64,000 bases of DNA from NCBI RefSeq assembly GCF_000214705.1, contig NC_015573.1:1884911-1948910 (forward strand). Reading direction: 5' to 3'. Below are positions 16,095 to 24,544 of the stretch, piece by piece. Position numbers and translations under genes: made by a program. The DNA comes from Desulfofundulus kuznetsovii DSM 6115. GTDB taxonomy: Bacteria > Bacillota > Desulfotomaculia > Desulfotomaculales > Desulfovirgulaceae. The notes under the pieces were generated by a model, which saw only the letters and a program-made list of their open reading frames with translations, ran no database searches and had not been told where the DNA came from. Numbering within the stretch: position 1 is the first letter of the stretch; every line of letters starts with the position of its first letter.

Positions 16095-16991
16095 TTATCC
16101 ATCCAGTTGCGCCCGGGGATGGGTGCGGTCATAAATTTCCCGCAGCCTGGTACGGGTTACATGGGTGTAAATTTGCGTGGTGGCAATATCGGCGTGACCG
16201 AGCAATTCCTGAACAGAACGCAGGTCGGCACCGTTTTCCAGCAGGTGGGTGGCAAAGGAATGGCGCAGGGTATGAGGGGTGATGACCTTAGTAATGCGCC
16301 CCTGGCGGGCATACTTTTTTATAATCTTCCAGAATCCCTGCCGGGTGAGGCGGCGGCCCTGCTGATTGACAAACAGAGCAGGGGTATTGATGCCTCTGGT
16401 TAGTTTTACCCTGGCCCGGGTGAGGTATTCGGATACATAAAAAGCGGCCACGGAACCCAGGGGGATAATTCGCTCTTTGGATCCTTTCCCGAAACAACGC
16501 ACAAAACCGTGCTCCAAATTAACATCGGCCAGATCCAGGGAAACCAGCTCACTCACCCGCAGGCCGGTGGCGTAAAGCAGTTCCAGCATGGCCTTATCCC
16601 GCAGTCCGGTGGCCGAGGATGTGCAGGGTTGAGCCAGGAGCCTGTCTACTTCTTCGGGGGTCAATACCCTCGGCAACCGCTGAGCCAGGCGGGGGGATTC
16701 CAAATTAGCGGTCGGATCGGTCGAAATTACTCCTTCTTGAACCAGGAAGCGGTAGAAAGATTTTAAAGCCGCCAGGTGCCGGGAAACGGTGGCCGGAGCC
16801 CGCCCCTCTTTTTTTAACTTGAGCAAATAAGCCATCACGGCACCGCGTCCCTCCCCCAGGGGATCCAACCGCCGGGACCGGCAAAAAAGCCAGTACTGGT
16901 TTAAATCGAGCTGGTAGGAAGTCGTGGTGTTCCGGGCCAGACCCTTTTCCACCGCCAGGTAATGGATAAAGGTGCCAATTAAATCCTGCAA
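16095..16991 (-). CDS. xerD: Tyrosine recombinase XerD
   Basis: XerD, 298 residues, is one of the two recombinases that resolve chromosome dimers at dif during division. The N-terminal SAM-like DNA-binding domain covers about 1-88 and the catalytic domain 105-290. Catalytic residues are present: R145 (ATGLRVSEL), H240 and R243 (HTLRHSF), H266 (LGHADIATT) and the nucleophile Y275 (TQIYTHV). The order xerD-deoB-pdp resembles ripX-drm-pdp regions of Bacillus, which supports XerD over a mobile integrase. Confidence 0.93.
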   Translation of the reverse strand: MQDLIGTFIHYLAVEKGLARNTTTSYQLDLNQYWLFCRSRRLDPLGEGRGAVMAYLLKLKKEGRAPATVSRHLAALKSFYRFLVQEGVISTDPTANLESPRLAQRLPRVLTPEEVDRLLAQPCTSSATGLRDKAMLELLYATGLRVSELVSLDLADVNLEHGFVRCFGKGSKERIIPLGSVAAFYVSEYLTRARVKLTRGINTPALFVNQQGRRLTRQGFWKIIKKYARQGRITKVITPHTLRHSFATHLLENGADLRSVQELLGHADIATTQIYTHVTRTRLREIYDRTHPRAQLDG

Positions 16992-17090
16992 GGCACATCG
17001 CCCCCGTGCATATTATTACTCCTTCTATTTCCACGAGAGACTCATTAATCCTGCTGATTCCCATGTTTTTCCTCATCGCGCAAACTACAT

Positions 17091-17126
17091 AAAAAGGGAC
17101 TTTGGCCTAAAACCAAAAGTCCCCTG
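17091..17126 (-). terminator. Rho-independent terminator after the 58-residue ORF
   Basis: On the minus strand GGGACTTTTGG and CCAAAGTCCC form a stem of about nine pairs around a TTTTAGG loop, followed by T5. It closes the transcript of the small membrane-protein gene and insulates xerD. Confidence 0.8.
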
Positions 17127-17156
17127 ACTCAACAACATCCTAAGATAAGAGCCGTG

Positions 17157-17333
17157 TCAAAAGGTGTAGGTTTGGTAAGCTGACTGCCATTGCTCTGTGG
17201 CAAGCCGGTATTCCACTGCCGCACCGGCTCTGGAATCGGTTGCAGAAGGGTATGGTGTGTGCATTAATGCCAGCACAAAGAGTATGATCAAAACCGCCAC
17301 TGCCAGAAGGCCTAAAGAAATCTTATGATCCAT
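17157..17333 (-). CDS. Small single-span membrane protein (58 residues), unrecognised
   Basis: ATG 17333-17331 follows GAAGGGATCGGG, and TGA is at 17159-17157. After M-D-H-K-I-S a hydrophobic segment (residues about 7-25, LGLLAVAVLIILFVLALM) is followed by an exposed tail rich in Ala, Gln and Tyr ending Q-T-Y-T-F. The ribosome site, uninterrupted frame and immediate terminator at 17091-17126 argue that it is real. I know no family. Position between xerD and a DUF362 gene gives no function. Confidence 0.6.
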   Translation of the reverse strand: MDHKISLGLLAVAVLIILFVLALMHTPYPSATDSRAGAAVEYRLATEQWQSAYQTYTF

Positions 17334-17409
17334 CCCGATCCCTTCCCCGCTCCGTTTATATCTATAGACGTTATGAAGAGGGGAAAGGTTCCAGAACTCG
17401 TTAAACGGG

Positions 17410-18516
17410 TTAAATTTTTATCAGTTCATATTGCCGGGTGCCCAGACCAATTTCTTCCCCGTAAGTCAGCTGGCGCTCCCACACAGCCTGAGGCCACAGG
17501 GCACGGAATACGTCCTGCACCTCCCGGCCCTCCAGCCGGGAGCCGGGTAAAACCTTCTCTCCGTTGACCAGGTCGGCGCAGGCCTGATCCAGGGCTACCG
17601 GGTCCAGGGAAGCCAGGATGCCGATGTCCCGCACCACGGGAGCGTCTGTCCAGCTGACACAGTCGCATTCCGGAGAAACATTGGTCACAAAGTTGATGAA
17701 CCCGGCTTTGCCCTTCTTATTGTGGAGCACTCCGGCGGCGTATTCCACAATCTTTTCCTGGATCGCTTCCGGCTCCGTTTTCCAGTTAATGCCTATTGCT
17801 TCCACCGGACAGGTGACTGTACACTCACCGCAGCCAATACATTTTTCCTGATCGATCGCCGCTTTTTTCGTTTCCCTGGACACGGCAATAGCTCCCGCCG
17901 GGCACCAGCGGGTACAACGGGCGCAACCCTCGCATTTTTCAGGGTTCACCCCGGGCAGTACGTCGGAGTGCATCATTTGCTTGCCGCTGCGGGAACCCGA
18001 TCCCATGCCGGTGTTCTTGAGGGCACCGCCAAAGCCCGTAAGTTCATGACATTTAAAATGGCTCACCACCAGCAGGGCATCGGCGTGAATAAGGGCGCTG
18101 CCAATCTTTACTTCCTTGAAGTGCTTCAGGTTGACCGGCACATTAATGTAATCCTTCCCCGTAAGTCCATCGGCAATAATCAGGGGAGCGCCAACCACGG
18201 CATAAGCAAAACCGTTTTCAATGGCTGTTTGCAGGTGATCTACCGCGTTTGAACGGCTGCCCACGTAAAGGGTGTTGGCATCGGTAAGAAAGGGTTTCCC
18301 ACCCAGTTCTTTGACCTTTTCCACCAGGCGGCGAATAAACTGGGGCCGCACATAGCCCGTATTGCCCCGCTCCCCAAAATGAACTTTAAAGGCCACCAGG
18401 TCTCTGGGAGCAAAAAGCTCTCTCATTCCCGCCCGCTCGAAAAGCTTTTCCACCTTATCCAGAAGATTTTCTTTATGTTTGGCCCGCATGTCGGCAAAAA
18501 AAACTTTAGCCGGCAA
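17410..18516 (-). CDS. DUF362 protein with two [4Fe-4S] ferredoxin motifs
   Basis: This protein of about 368 residues belongs to the DUF362 family found in anaerobes, with an N-terminal region binding unknown ligands (FKVHFGERGNTGYVRP near 44-59, FLTDANTLYVGSRSNA near 77-92) and a ferredoxin insert with CEGCARCTRWCPAGAI and CIGCGECTVTCPVEAI. The start is TTG 18516, eight bases after GGAGGG; a longer frame upstream is interrupted by a hairpin-forming leader. The reaction is unknown; some members may be redox enzymes acting on corrinoid or quinone-like compounds. It is monocistronic by context. Confidence 0.85.
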   Translation of the reverse strand: MPAKVFFADMRAKHKENLLDKVEKLFERAGMRELFAPRDLVAFKVHFGERGNTGYVRPQFIRRLVEKVKELGGKPFLTDANTLYVGSRSNAVDHLQTAIENGFAYAVVGAPLIIADGLTGKDYINVPVNLKHFKEVKIGSALIHADALLVVSHFKCHELTGFGGALKNTGMGSGSRSGKQMMHSDVLPGVNPEKCEGCARCTRWCPAGAIAVSRETKKAAIDQEKCIGCGECTVTCPVEAIGINWKTEPEAIQEKIVEYAAGVLHNKKGKAGFINFVTNVSPECDCVSWTDAPVVRDIGILASLDPVALDQACADLVNGEKVLPGSRLEGREVQDVFRALWPQAVWERQLTYGEEIGLGTRQYELIKI

Positions 18517-18549
18517 AATTTCATCCCTCCATAAGAGTTTAAGCTCCAG

Positions 18550-18588
18550 GCAATGCCCCGGGAATAACCCCGGAGCGTTGCGGTTTTT
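18550..18588 (+). terminator. Plus-strand terminator-like hairpin in the DUF362 leader
   Basis: GCAATGCCCCGGG and CCCGGAGCGTTGC form a long near-perfect stem followed by GGTTTTTTAT on the plus strand. No plus-strand gene precedes it. It could stop antisense transcription or fold in the 5' leader of the DUF362 mRNA. The rest of 18517-18851 holds only mobile element copy 6. Confidence 0.4.
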
Positions 18589-18645
18589 TATATTCTTTCT
18601 CCAAAAGGAAAACCATTTCCTTTTTACGTCATCTAAAAGACAAAA

Positions 18646-18815
18646 GTAATGTTTGCTGTCAGCGCGGAAGCCAGGGAGCGAGCGTGGACCCAGCACTCAC
18701 TGGAATACCATGTCTTCGTAAAACCAGAGGTATCAATTGAACCTGAAATATCAGGAGCAGAGCCGTATTGTGGTGAGTGCTGGGCGGCACCATGGCGGGG
18801 TAACTGAACATTTAC
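18646..18815. mobile_element. MITE-like element copy 6 (170 bp), perfect 8-bp duplication
   Basis: The right end TAACTGAACATTTAC is typical and the left end GTAATGTTTGCTG is degenerate. The target duplication AGACAAAA is perfect (18638-18645 and 18816-18823). It carries the CCCAGCACTCAC / GTGAGTGCTGGG module (about 18709-18783) shared with copy 2 in opposite orientation. The outer arms match copies 1, 4 and 5. Confidence 0.85.
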
Positions 18816-18851
18816 AGACAAAAAAATAGTAATATAACATAAGCCGGTTTG

Positions 18852-19124
18852 CTAATCCGGCTTACCATGACTCCCCCGGTAATATTCCTGTAAAAACTCA
18901 AACAGGCGATCCATAAATGTACCCCGACCCGCATCAAAAGGGCCAATGGCGGGGTTGTAAACGGAAGTGCCAGGAGAAGGAGGCCGGGGTTGGTCAAAGG
19001 CACCACCCGACTTGATCAGGCTGTAAATGTGCCCGCAAAGAACAGCAAGGATGGCCAGCACCACCAGCATGCGCAGGCAAAACATTAACCGGCGTTTTAG
19101 TTTCGTTAAAAAAATTACCATCAT
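18852..19124 (-). CDS. Small membrane protein, DUF4227/YqzK-like
   Basis: This 90-residue protein has one membrane span (about 14-36, FCLRMLVVLAILAVLCGHIY) after a basic start, a Pro/Gly-rich linker, and a C-terminal amphipathic piece FMDRLFEFLQEYYRG. The short membrane start plus a final DRL-F-F motif resembles YqzK (DUF4227), which also lies near xerD/ripX in Bacillus. The resemblance is from memory and moderate. Function unknown. It lies downstream of spoIIM. Confidence 0.55.
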   Translation of the reverse strand: MMVIFLTKLKRRLMFCLRMLVVLAILAVLCGHIYSLIKSGGAFDQPRPPSPGTSVYNPAIGPFDAGRGTFMDRLFEFLQEYYRGSHGKPD

Positions 19125-19176
19125 GATCCCACCCGGTCATGGCAGTCCACCGGGGTTTCCCTCCCTTGCCTTGTGG

Positions 19177-19193
19177 TTTTATTGAACATTTAC
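19177..19193. mobile_element. Solitary MITE-like right end
   Basis: GGTTTTATTGAACATTTAC at the end of spoIIM matches the right terminus of the element family (GGTTTTACTGAACATTTAC). No left end or target duplication is visible, so it is a remnant or a chance match. Confidence 0.4.
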
Positions 19194-19197
19194 TATC

Positions 19198-19815
19198 TCA
19201 CTCCAGGATGCCGACCACCATTCTGGTCAACCAGGGCGTCAAAAAGGCCTCCACCAGCCCCGCCCCCACCGCCACGGTCAGAGCAACCAGCATCACGCCC
19301 GTGTAGCGGGCAAAGGACCCCCATATTTTGCTCCAGGTACTGGAGGGACGGGGAAGAAGCACGAGGGCAAAGGAAAGGGATGCCACCGCACCCACAAACA
19401 GTGCGGGCAAATAAAGCAAATGTTGCGGGATAATACAGGCCAGGGCTAAAAGCAATCCGCTCCAGGCCAGGTCGTAATTGAGAAAAGCTACGGTAAAACC
19501 CAGAACAAATCCTTTCAGGAAAACCAGAGCAAGGATCACAGGGATACCTATAAATGTTAGCCCTAAAAGGTAAAGGACAACCATGATGAGCATTTTGCCG
19601 TACATGGCCTCCCAGGCCACCCGGCCTGCTTCCAGATCCAGATTCCGGGCCTGCTTAATGAATGTATTTATATAATCGTGAAGTTCCTGGATTTGTACCG
19701 GGGGAAGGAAGGTAAGGTTCAGGGCACCACAAATCAAACCCAGGGTGAAAAAAATTAATACCAGCAAACAAAGGGGCCAGCTGCTGCGCAGGGAATGGCG
19801 GAAAACATCGAGCAT
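19198..19815 (-). CDS. spoIIM: Stage II sporulation protein M
   Basis: SpoIIM, about 205 residues, is a membrane protein of the DMP complex (SpoIID-SpoIIM-SpoIIP) that drives forespore engulfment. Five hydrophobic segments are visible. The stretch LNLTFLPPVQIQELHDYI after the first span and ACIIPQHLLYLPALF near the middle are characteristic of the SpoIIM/DUF95 family. I place the start at ATG 19815 behind GGGGGGAG rather than 11 codons upstream. It precedes the small DUF4227-like gene, as in related Clostridia. Confidence 0.9.
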   Translation of the reverse strand: MLDVFRHSLRSSWPLCLLVLIFFTLGLICGALNLTFLPPVQIQELHDYINTFIKQARNLDLEAGRVAWEAMYGKMLIMVVLYLLGLTFIGIPVILALVFLKGFVLGFTVAFLNYDLAWSGLLLALACIIPQHLLYLPALFVGAVASLSFALVLLPRPSSTWSKIWGSFARYTGVMLVALTVAVGAGLVEAFLTPWLTRMVVGILE

Positions 19816-19890
19816 AGCTCTCCCCCCTTCTAACCTGTCCATGCTCATATATATGGCTCAGGAAGGGGGTATATGAATGGGTGGGGGAAA

Positions 19891-20550
19891 TTAAAAAAGC
19901 TCAAGGATGAGGCGATAAATGTAGTGGGCAGCAAGCAGGTCTTCCATAGAGTTGCCGCTGGCGGCCACCACGGCAATGCCCCGGTGTAAATTTTTCGCAG
20001 CCGCCACCGCCCGGGTGGCGGCTGCTACAGCCGGGTCCCTGCCTTTTTTGTGGCGTGTACGGGCCACCGTTCCGGCAAGGACAGCCGGGGCACCGGCCGT
20101 CAGGGCGGCATCAAAGGCAACCCCCCCGGAGCCCGTGGCCGCCACCACCACCCTTCTTTTAAAGTCTGCCAGTTCGGCGACGGAGGCGCCCAAATTGGGA
20201 ATTACAGCCTCAAGCCTTGCCCCGGCAGCCGCAATGCCCCCGAGCACCTTTTGTATGCCGGCCTTGCGTTGCTCCCCGGTACCGGTGCGTGGCTCGGCAA
20301 TTACCACCACACCGGTGTCCAGTGCCCGGGCTCTTTCCCCGGCCATCCGGCCCACCCCTGCCGGATCAACGGGAACGGGGGGTCTGGCCGCATCGGGGCT
20401 GGCTCCAAAGACCGCCGCCGCTCCTTCATCCAGGGCCGCTTCCAGGCTGGTCGACATGTCAATCACATCCACCACCAAAACCACCAGGCCCTGCCGGGCG
20501 GCCCAGGCAGCTCCGCTGGCGTTGGCGGTAAGGATCACTGCGGGTAACAA
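19891..20550 (-). CDS. Unassigned 219-residue protein, faintly ComB-like
   Basis: I do not recognise this protein firmly. It is alanine- and valine-rich, alternating strands and helices, with LVVLVVDVIDMSTSLEAALDEGA near the start and GSGGVAFDAALTAGAPAVLAGT in the second half. This arrangement recalls 2-phosphosulfolactate phosphatase (ComB), where a similar Asp-containing strand opens the fold, but coenzyme M synthesis would be unexpected here and other genes of that pathway are absent. The start is TTG 20550 behind GGGGTGAG. It lies upstream of spoIIM and downstream of a mobile element. Confidence 0.6.
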   Translation of the reverse strand: MLPAVILTANASGAAWAARQGLVVLVVDVIDMSTSLEAALDEGAAAVFGASPDAARPPVPVDPAGVGRMAGERARALDTGVVVIAEPRTGTGEQRKAGIQKVLGGIAAAGARLEAVIPNLGASVAELADFKRRVVVAATGSGGVAFDAALTAGAPAVLAGTVARTRHKKGRDPAVAAATRAVAAAKNLHRGIAVVAASGNSMEDLLAAHYIYRLILELF

Positions 20551-20616
20551 AATCTCACCCCATCACGTTATACCATTAAATTCCAGGGCATATACTTAAC
20601 TGAGGTTAAAAGCTGG

Positions 20617-20926
20617 GTAAATATTCAGTAAAACCGTTATGATGAGGATGCGGCGCTGTCCGGAGCGAACGACTTGCGAAGCGCCGGTAACAGCACCCGG
20701 TGAAGCGAGGCTGCCGGCTCGGCTCTCGAGGACGCCAAACGAAAGCACAAGGAAGAACACCTATTGGTGACACATGGGGTACTTTAATATGGTCGGGAGG
20801 TAACAGTGTCGATGGCAATCCGCAGAGAGCCAGAGCCGGCCCGAAGCGAGCCGCGGTGCTGTCGGCGCGGAGCACTGGAGTGAGCGGGGACAGCGCCGCA
20901 TCCGACCGGGTTCTCTGAATACATAC
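20617..20926. mobile_element. MITE-like element copy 7 (about 310 bp)
   Basis: The left end GTAAATATTCAGTAAAACCG and the degraded right end CGGGTTCTCTGAATACATAC bound a GC-rich palindromic region. The left arm is almost identical to the right arm of copy 2 read inverted, and the right arm matches copy 9. Flanks show no duplication. It fills the 400-base gap 20551-20948; nothing else is seen there. Confidence 0.75.
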
Positions 20927-20948
20927 TACACCACTCTGCGGGACTTCC

Positions 20949-22055
20949 TCAGGGCTTTTCTTCACTGACGGCATTTGTTTTTAAAAACAGACCGGCCGCA
21001 TATGCCCCGGCTGCCCCCGCGGCAAGGAAGAATTCGGGGTCCTCATCTATGCCCCGCCCCATGGTGGTAACGGCAAGTCCGTACTCCTGCAGCGCCTCCC
21101 GGGTGGGGTTGTCTTCTACCACGACCACCCGGTGCCTGTCCAGGATACCGCTCTCCCGGAGCTGCCGCCAGACCAGGGCATGCTTTTCCTGCGCCAGGAC
21201 CGGAATGGGGACGGTACAGGGGACAAGGGCCACCCGGCCCAGGGCGGTCCTGGTATGATGGCTCAACCCCCGGTGGCGTTCCCGGGCATCGGCAAAGCTG
21301 ATGCGTGGCACCGCCACCGGTTGCCCCTTCAGGATATGCACCGCATTCACCAGCTCCCCCTGCTCTAAGCCGGTAAAGCCAAAGGTGGAGGCGGTACCGA
21401 CAATGCCAGGCCCCATGGCCGCAATGATGATGTCGGCCCCGGCTACACTCCGGGCGGCCAGCAGACCGCTGTAAACGGTAACGGCTTCGTAGTCGCCGCC
21501 AAAGGCATGGCCGCAGGTTACGGTGGCCGACAGGAGCCCTTTTTCTTTGAGTTGAAATACCAGGCGGCTCAAAGGAAGGGGCAGGGCCGCCCCGTCGGTC
21601 ATCAGGTAGACTACACGGGCTTTGCCGCGGGTCAGCCTGCGGATTACCGCCGCCGCCGGGGCAATCATGCTGTGCAGGGAGGCTATGATTACCGGGATAC
21701 CGTCCAGGGAATCTGCCGCCCGGAAGCAGTGGTTTTGGGGGTGCCCCTCCTCTTCCACGGCCAGTACTTTAACCTGGGAGGGGGTATAGCGGGCCTTCAT
21801 AATGTGACCCGGACAGGGGGCATCAAGGGCCGGGTTGGCCAGGTTGGCCATAATAAAATGGGTACCTCCGGTACCCAGTTTTTTGTATACGGCGGTGGTG
21901 TTAAGCACCACCGCATCCCCCGGTTTAACCGGACCGGTAAGGTGATCGTAGTTTACCGCTCGCTCTTCCTTCCCCTCCACCCTGACCAGGACCTCGGTCA
22001 GCCCCGGACGTCTGGCCTGTAGGGCCACAACTTCTCCAGTACGGATGCGGATCAT
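20949..22055 (-). CDS. DUF3866 family protein
   Basis: This protein of about 368 residues belongs to DUF3866, an uncharacterised Gram-positive family. An N-terminal beta-barrel-like domain (MIRIRTGEVVALQARRPGL...) binds nothing known; the middle contains KARVVYLMTDGAALPLPLS and CGHAFGGDYEAV, and later AAMGPGIVGTAST. Start ATG 22055 is preceded by GGAGGCC. It neighbours a peptidase and SpoIIM, a usual context in Peptococcaceae. No catalytic assignment can be supported. Confidence 0.85.
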   Translation of the reverse strand: MIRIRTGEVVALQARRPGLTEVLVRVEGKEERAVNYDHLTGPVKPGDAVVLNTTAVYKKLGTGGTHFIMANLANPALDAPCPGHIMKARYTPSQVKVLAVEEEGHPQNHCFRAADSLDGIPVIIASLHSMIAPAAAVIRRLTRGKARVVYLMTDGAALPLPLSRLVFQLKEKGLLSATVTCGHAFGGDYEAVTVYSGLLAARSVAGADIIIAAMGPGIVGTASTFGFTGLEQGELVNAVHILKGQPVAVPRISFADARERHRGLSHHTRTALGRVALVPCTVPIPVLAQEKHALVWRQLRESGILDRHRVVVVEDNPTREALQEYGLAVTTMGRGIDEDPEFFLAAGAAGAYAAGLFLKTNAVSEEKP

Positions 22056-22080
22056 TCCACGGCCTCCAGCTATCTGTTTA

Positions 22081-23199
22081 CTATTCAATCACCATCCGGA
22101 TAATTTCCAGGAGATAGCGGGCGTTGGTCGCCAGATCCTCTACCCGGATAAATTCTTCGGTGGTATGAACCTTTTGCATGGCAATTCCCAGGTTGACGCA
22201 GGTAATGCCACGGGAGTTAAATATGTTGGCATCACTGCCCCCGCCGGTTTTAACCAGCTGCGGGACCAGGCCCAGTTTTTCGGCCGCCCTCTTTGCCAGT
22301 ACAACGGCAGGATGGGATTCGGCCAGTTTGAATTCGTGGTAAAGGGTCTGGGTGGTTATCTCCACCCTGGCCCCGAATTGAGCAGCCGTTGTTTCAAGGA
22401 CCTCCACCATGGCCGCCGTTTGAGCACGGCATTTACTCCCGTCAAGGCTCCTGGTTTCTCCCTCGAGGCGGCAGGAATCGGGCACAATGTTAGTGGCCTG
22501 GCCACCGGAGATAACCCCGATGTTGGCCGTGGTTTCTTCATCAATACGCCCCAGGGTCATACGGGCTACGGCATGAGCGGCCACGGCAATGGCATTAATC
22601 CCCTCCTCGGGATTTATCCCCGCATGGGCCGCCCGGCCCTGGACAACCGCCTCTATCTTATCCTGGGTGGGGGCCTGTACCACTATGGTTCCAGCGGGCC
22701 CGTTAGAATCCAGCACGTAACCCATTGATGAACGCAACCGGGTGTGATCCAGATGTTTGGCCCCTAAAAGACCAATTTCCTCCCCGATGGTAAAGACCAC
22801 TTCCAGCCCGCCGTGGGCAAGCTGTTGTTCCGTAATGACCCGGAGCACTTCCAGAATGGCTGCTATACCGGCCTTGTCGTCGCCCCCTAAAATGGTATCC
22901 CCGGCAGAACGGATAACGCCGTTCTCCACCACCGGCCGCACGCCCCGGCCAGGCTCCACCGTATCCATGTGGGCCACCAGCAAAAGGGGACGCTCCGGGC
23001 CCCGGGCCGGCAGGGTGGCAATCAGGTTGCCGGCTTCTCCCCCGGTTTCGGCCCCGGCCCGGTCCTCACATACATCCAATCCCAGGCCCCTTAAGCGGGT
23101 CGCCAGCAGGTCTGCCAGTGCCCTTTCCTGTCCGCTGACGCTGTCTACCTGTACCAGCTCGAGAAATTCGGCCAGGATTCTATCCTGATTGATCATCAA
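22081..23199 (-). CDS. M20-family peptidase, PepT-like
   Basis: This 372-residue dizinc aminopeptidase resembles tripeptidase T-type enzymes. Metal ligands are visible: H77 in VAHMDTVEPG, D107/D108 in LGGDDKAG, the catalytic Glu140 and ligand E141 in TIGEEIG, D164 in VLDSNG, and a late His in MQKVHTTEEF. A dimerisation domain lies in the middle (about 180-290, GRAAHAGINPEEGINA). Start is TTG 23199 after GGAGGGG. It is a cytoplasmic peptide-recycling enzyme; precise specificity unknown. Confidence 0.87.
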   Translation of the reverse strand: MMINQDRILAEFLELVQVDSVSGQERALADLLATRLRGLGLDVCEDRAGAETGGEAGNLIATLPARGPERPLLLVAHMDTVEPGRGVRPVVENGVIRSAGDTILGGDDKAGIAAILEVLRVITEQQLAHGGLEVVFTIGEEIGLLGAKHLDHTRLRSSMGYVLDSNGPAGTIVVQAPTQDKIEAVVQGRAAHAGINPEEGINAIAVAAHAVARMTLGRIDEETTANIGVISGGQATNIVPDSCRLEGETRSLDGSKCRAQTAAMVEVLETTAAQFGARVEITTQTLYHEFKLAESHPAVVLAKRAAEKLGLVPQLVKTGGGSDANIFNSRGITCVNLGIAMQKVHTTEEFIRVEDLATNARYLLEIIRMVIE

Positions 23200-23235
23200 T
23201 AATACCCCTCCAGCAGCTGATTTCGCCGGCGGCCA

Positions 23236-23796
23236 TCACCCTGCCCGGGCAGCGGCCGGACGCCGAACCAGGGCGGCACCGGTTTCCAGGGCCTGGCGGT
23301 TGAGGGGAATCAGCTTATGGCGATGGGCGGGCAAAACCTCCCGCAGGGATTTTTCCACCGCGTCCAGGGAAACGACCCCCGTCAATTCCAGCAATGCCCC
23401 CAGAATGACGTTACCGGCTACCCTGGCGTTACCCAGCTCTTCGGCCAGTTCGTTGGCCGGTATATAATATACCCGGACATCCTTACGGGTAGCCTTGATA
23501 TCAACAAGGGAGCTGTTGATCAGGATCAATCCCCCGGGGACCACGCTCCCCTCAAACTTTTCCAGGGAGGGGCGGTTCATTACAATCAGGGAAGTAGGTT
23601 CGGTAACTACCGGGGAACTGATGGGGGAATCGGAAATGGTTACGCCGCAATTGGCCGTACCGCCCCGCATTTCAGGACCGTAGGAGGGAATCCAGGACAC
23701 GTGCTTCCCTTCCAGCATGCCGGCGTAGGCCAGGAGTTGCCCGGTAGAAAGAACCCCCTGTCCGCCAAAGCCGGCGATCAAAATTGCCTCATACAT
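23236..23796 (-). CDS. korC: 2-oxoacid:ferredoxin oxidoreductase, gamma subunit
   Basis: The gamma subunit, about 186 residues, completes a four-subunit CoA-dependent oxidoreductase. Its signature is IAGFGGQGVLSTGQLLAYAG at the N-terminus and SYGPEMRGGTANC near residue 40. I use ATG 23796, one base after the korB stop, with GGAGG inside the end of korB. The likely substrate is 2-oxoglutarate given the gene order delta-alpha-beta-gamma with a preceding ferredoxin, but other branched 2-oxoacids cannot be excluded. Confidence 0.88.
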   Translation of the reverse strand: MYEAILIAGFGGQGVLSTGQLLAYAGMLEGKHVSWIPSYGPEMRGGTANCGVTISDSPISSPVVTEPTSLIVMNRPSLEKFEGSVVPGGLILINSSLVDIKATRKDVRVYYIPANELAEELGNARVAGNVILGALLELTGVVSLDAVEKSLREVLPAHRHKLIPLNRQALETGAALVRRPAAARAG

Positions 23797-23797
23797 T

Positions 23798-24544
23798 TTA
23801 ACCAACCTCCGCAGGTTTTTTGTGCTCCCCCAGGGGATAGTAGGGAATCATGTTTTCGGCCAACCATTTTAAGGCTTCCGCCGGAGGCAGGCCCCAGTTG
23901 GTGGGACACGCCGACAGCACCTCGACAATGGAAAAGCCAAGATTGGCCAGCTGCACTTCGAATGCCCGCTTAATGGCCTTTTTAGCCTTTATCACATGGG
24001 CCGGGTCATGCACGGAAACCCGGGCCGCATAGGCCGTACCGTCCAGGACACTGAGCATTTCCGCTATTTTTACCGGGTAGCCGTTAACTTCCTTATCCCG
24101 CCCGTAGGGAGTGGTGGTGGTCTTTTGGCCCAACAGGGTGGTGGGAGCCATCTGGCCCCCGGTCATGGCATAAATGGCATTGTTAATAAAAATTACAGTA
24201 AATTTCTCTCCCCGGGCCGCGGCATGGACAATTTCCCCCGTTCCGATAGCCGCCAGGTCACCATCTCCTTGATAGGTAAAGACCACCCGGTCGGGCAGCA
24301 CCCGCTTGATTCCGGTGGCCACAGCCGGGGCACGGCCGTGGGAAGCCTGGAACATATCGCAATCAAAGTAATTGTAAGCAAACACTGAACAACCCACCGG
24401 TGCTACACCAATAGTACGGTCAAAGATCTCCAGTTCATCGATTACCTCGGCTACCAGGCGGTGAACAATGCCGTGGGTACAACCGGGACAGTAATGGGTG
24501 GGAATATCCTTCAACGACCGGGGTCTGGTGAACACTTTTTTCAT
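23798..24544 (-). CDS. korB: 2-oxoacid:ferredoxin oxidoreductase, beta subunit (TPP-binding)
   Basis: The beta subunit, about 248 residues, carries thiamine diphosphate. It has HYCPGCTHG near residue 18 and the TPP motif [20 protein letters not shown] followed by [17 protein letters not shown] 24544 overlaps the korA stop (TGATG), so translation is coupled. A longer in-frame start at 24619 lies inside korA and lacks a ribosome site. C-terminal text [18 protein letters not shown] is typical of KorB. Confidence 0.9.
   Translation of the reverse strand: MKKVFTRPRSLKDIPTHYCPGCTHGIVHRLVAEVIDELEIFDRTIGVAPVGCSVFAYNYFDCDMFQASHGRAPAVATGIKRVLPDRVVFTYQGDGDLAAIGTGEIVHAAARGEKFTVIFINNAIYAMTGGQMAPTTLLGQKTTTTPYGRDKEVNGYPVKIAEMLSVLDGTAYAARVSVHDPAHVIKAKKAIKRAFEVQLANLGFSIVEVLSACPTNWGLPPAEALKWLAENMIPYYPLGEHKKPAEVG

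Noticed and set aside
20615-20930. Structured ncRNA or riboswitch upstream of the 219-residue protein gene
   Set aside because: The palindromic sequence is explained by a member of the MITE-like family whose arms occur at several other sites.
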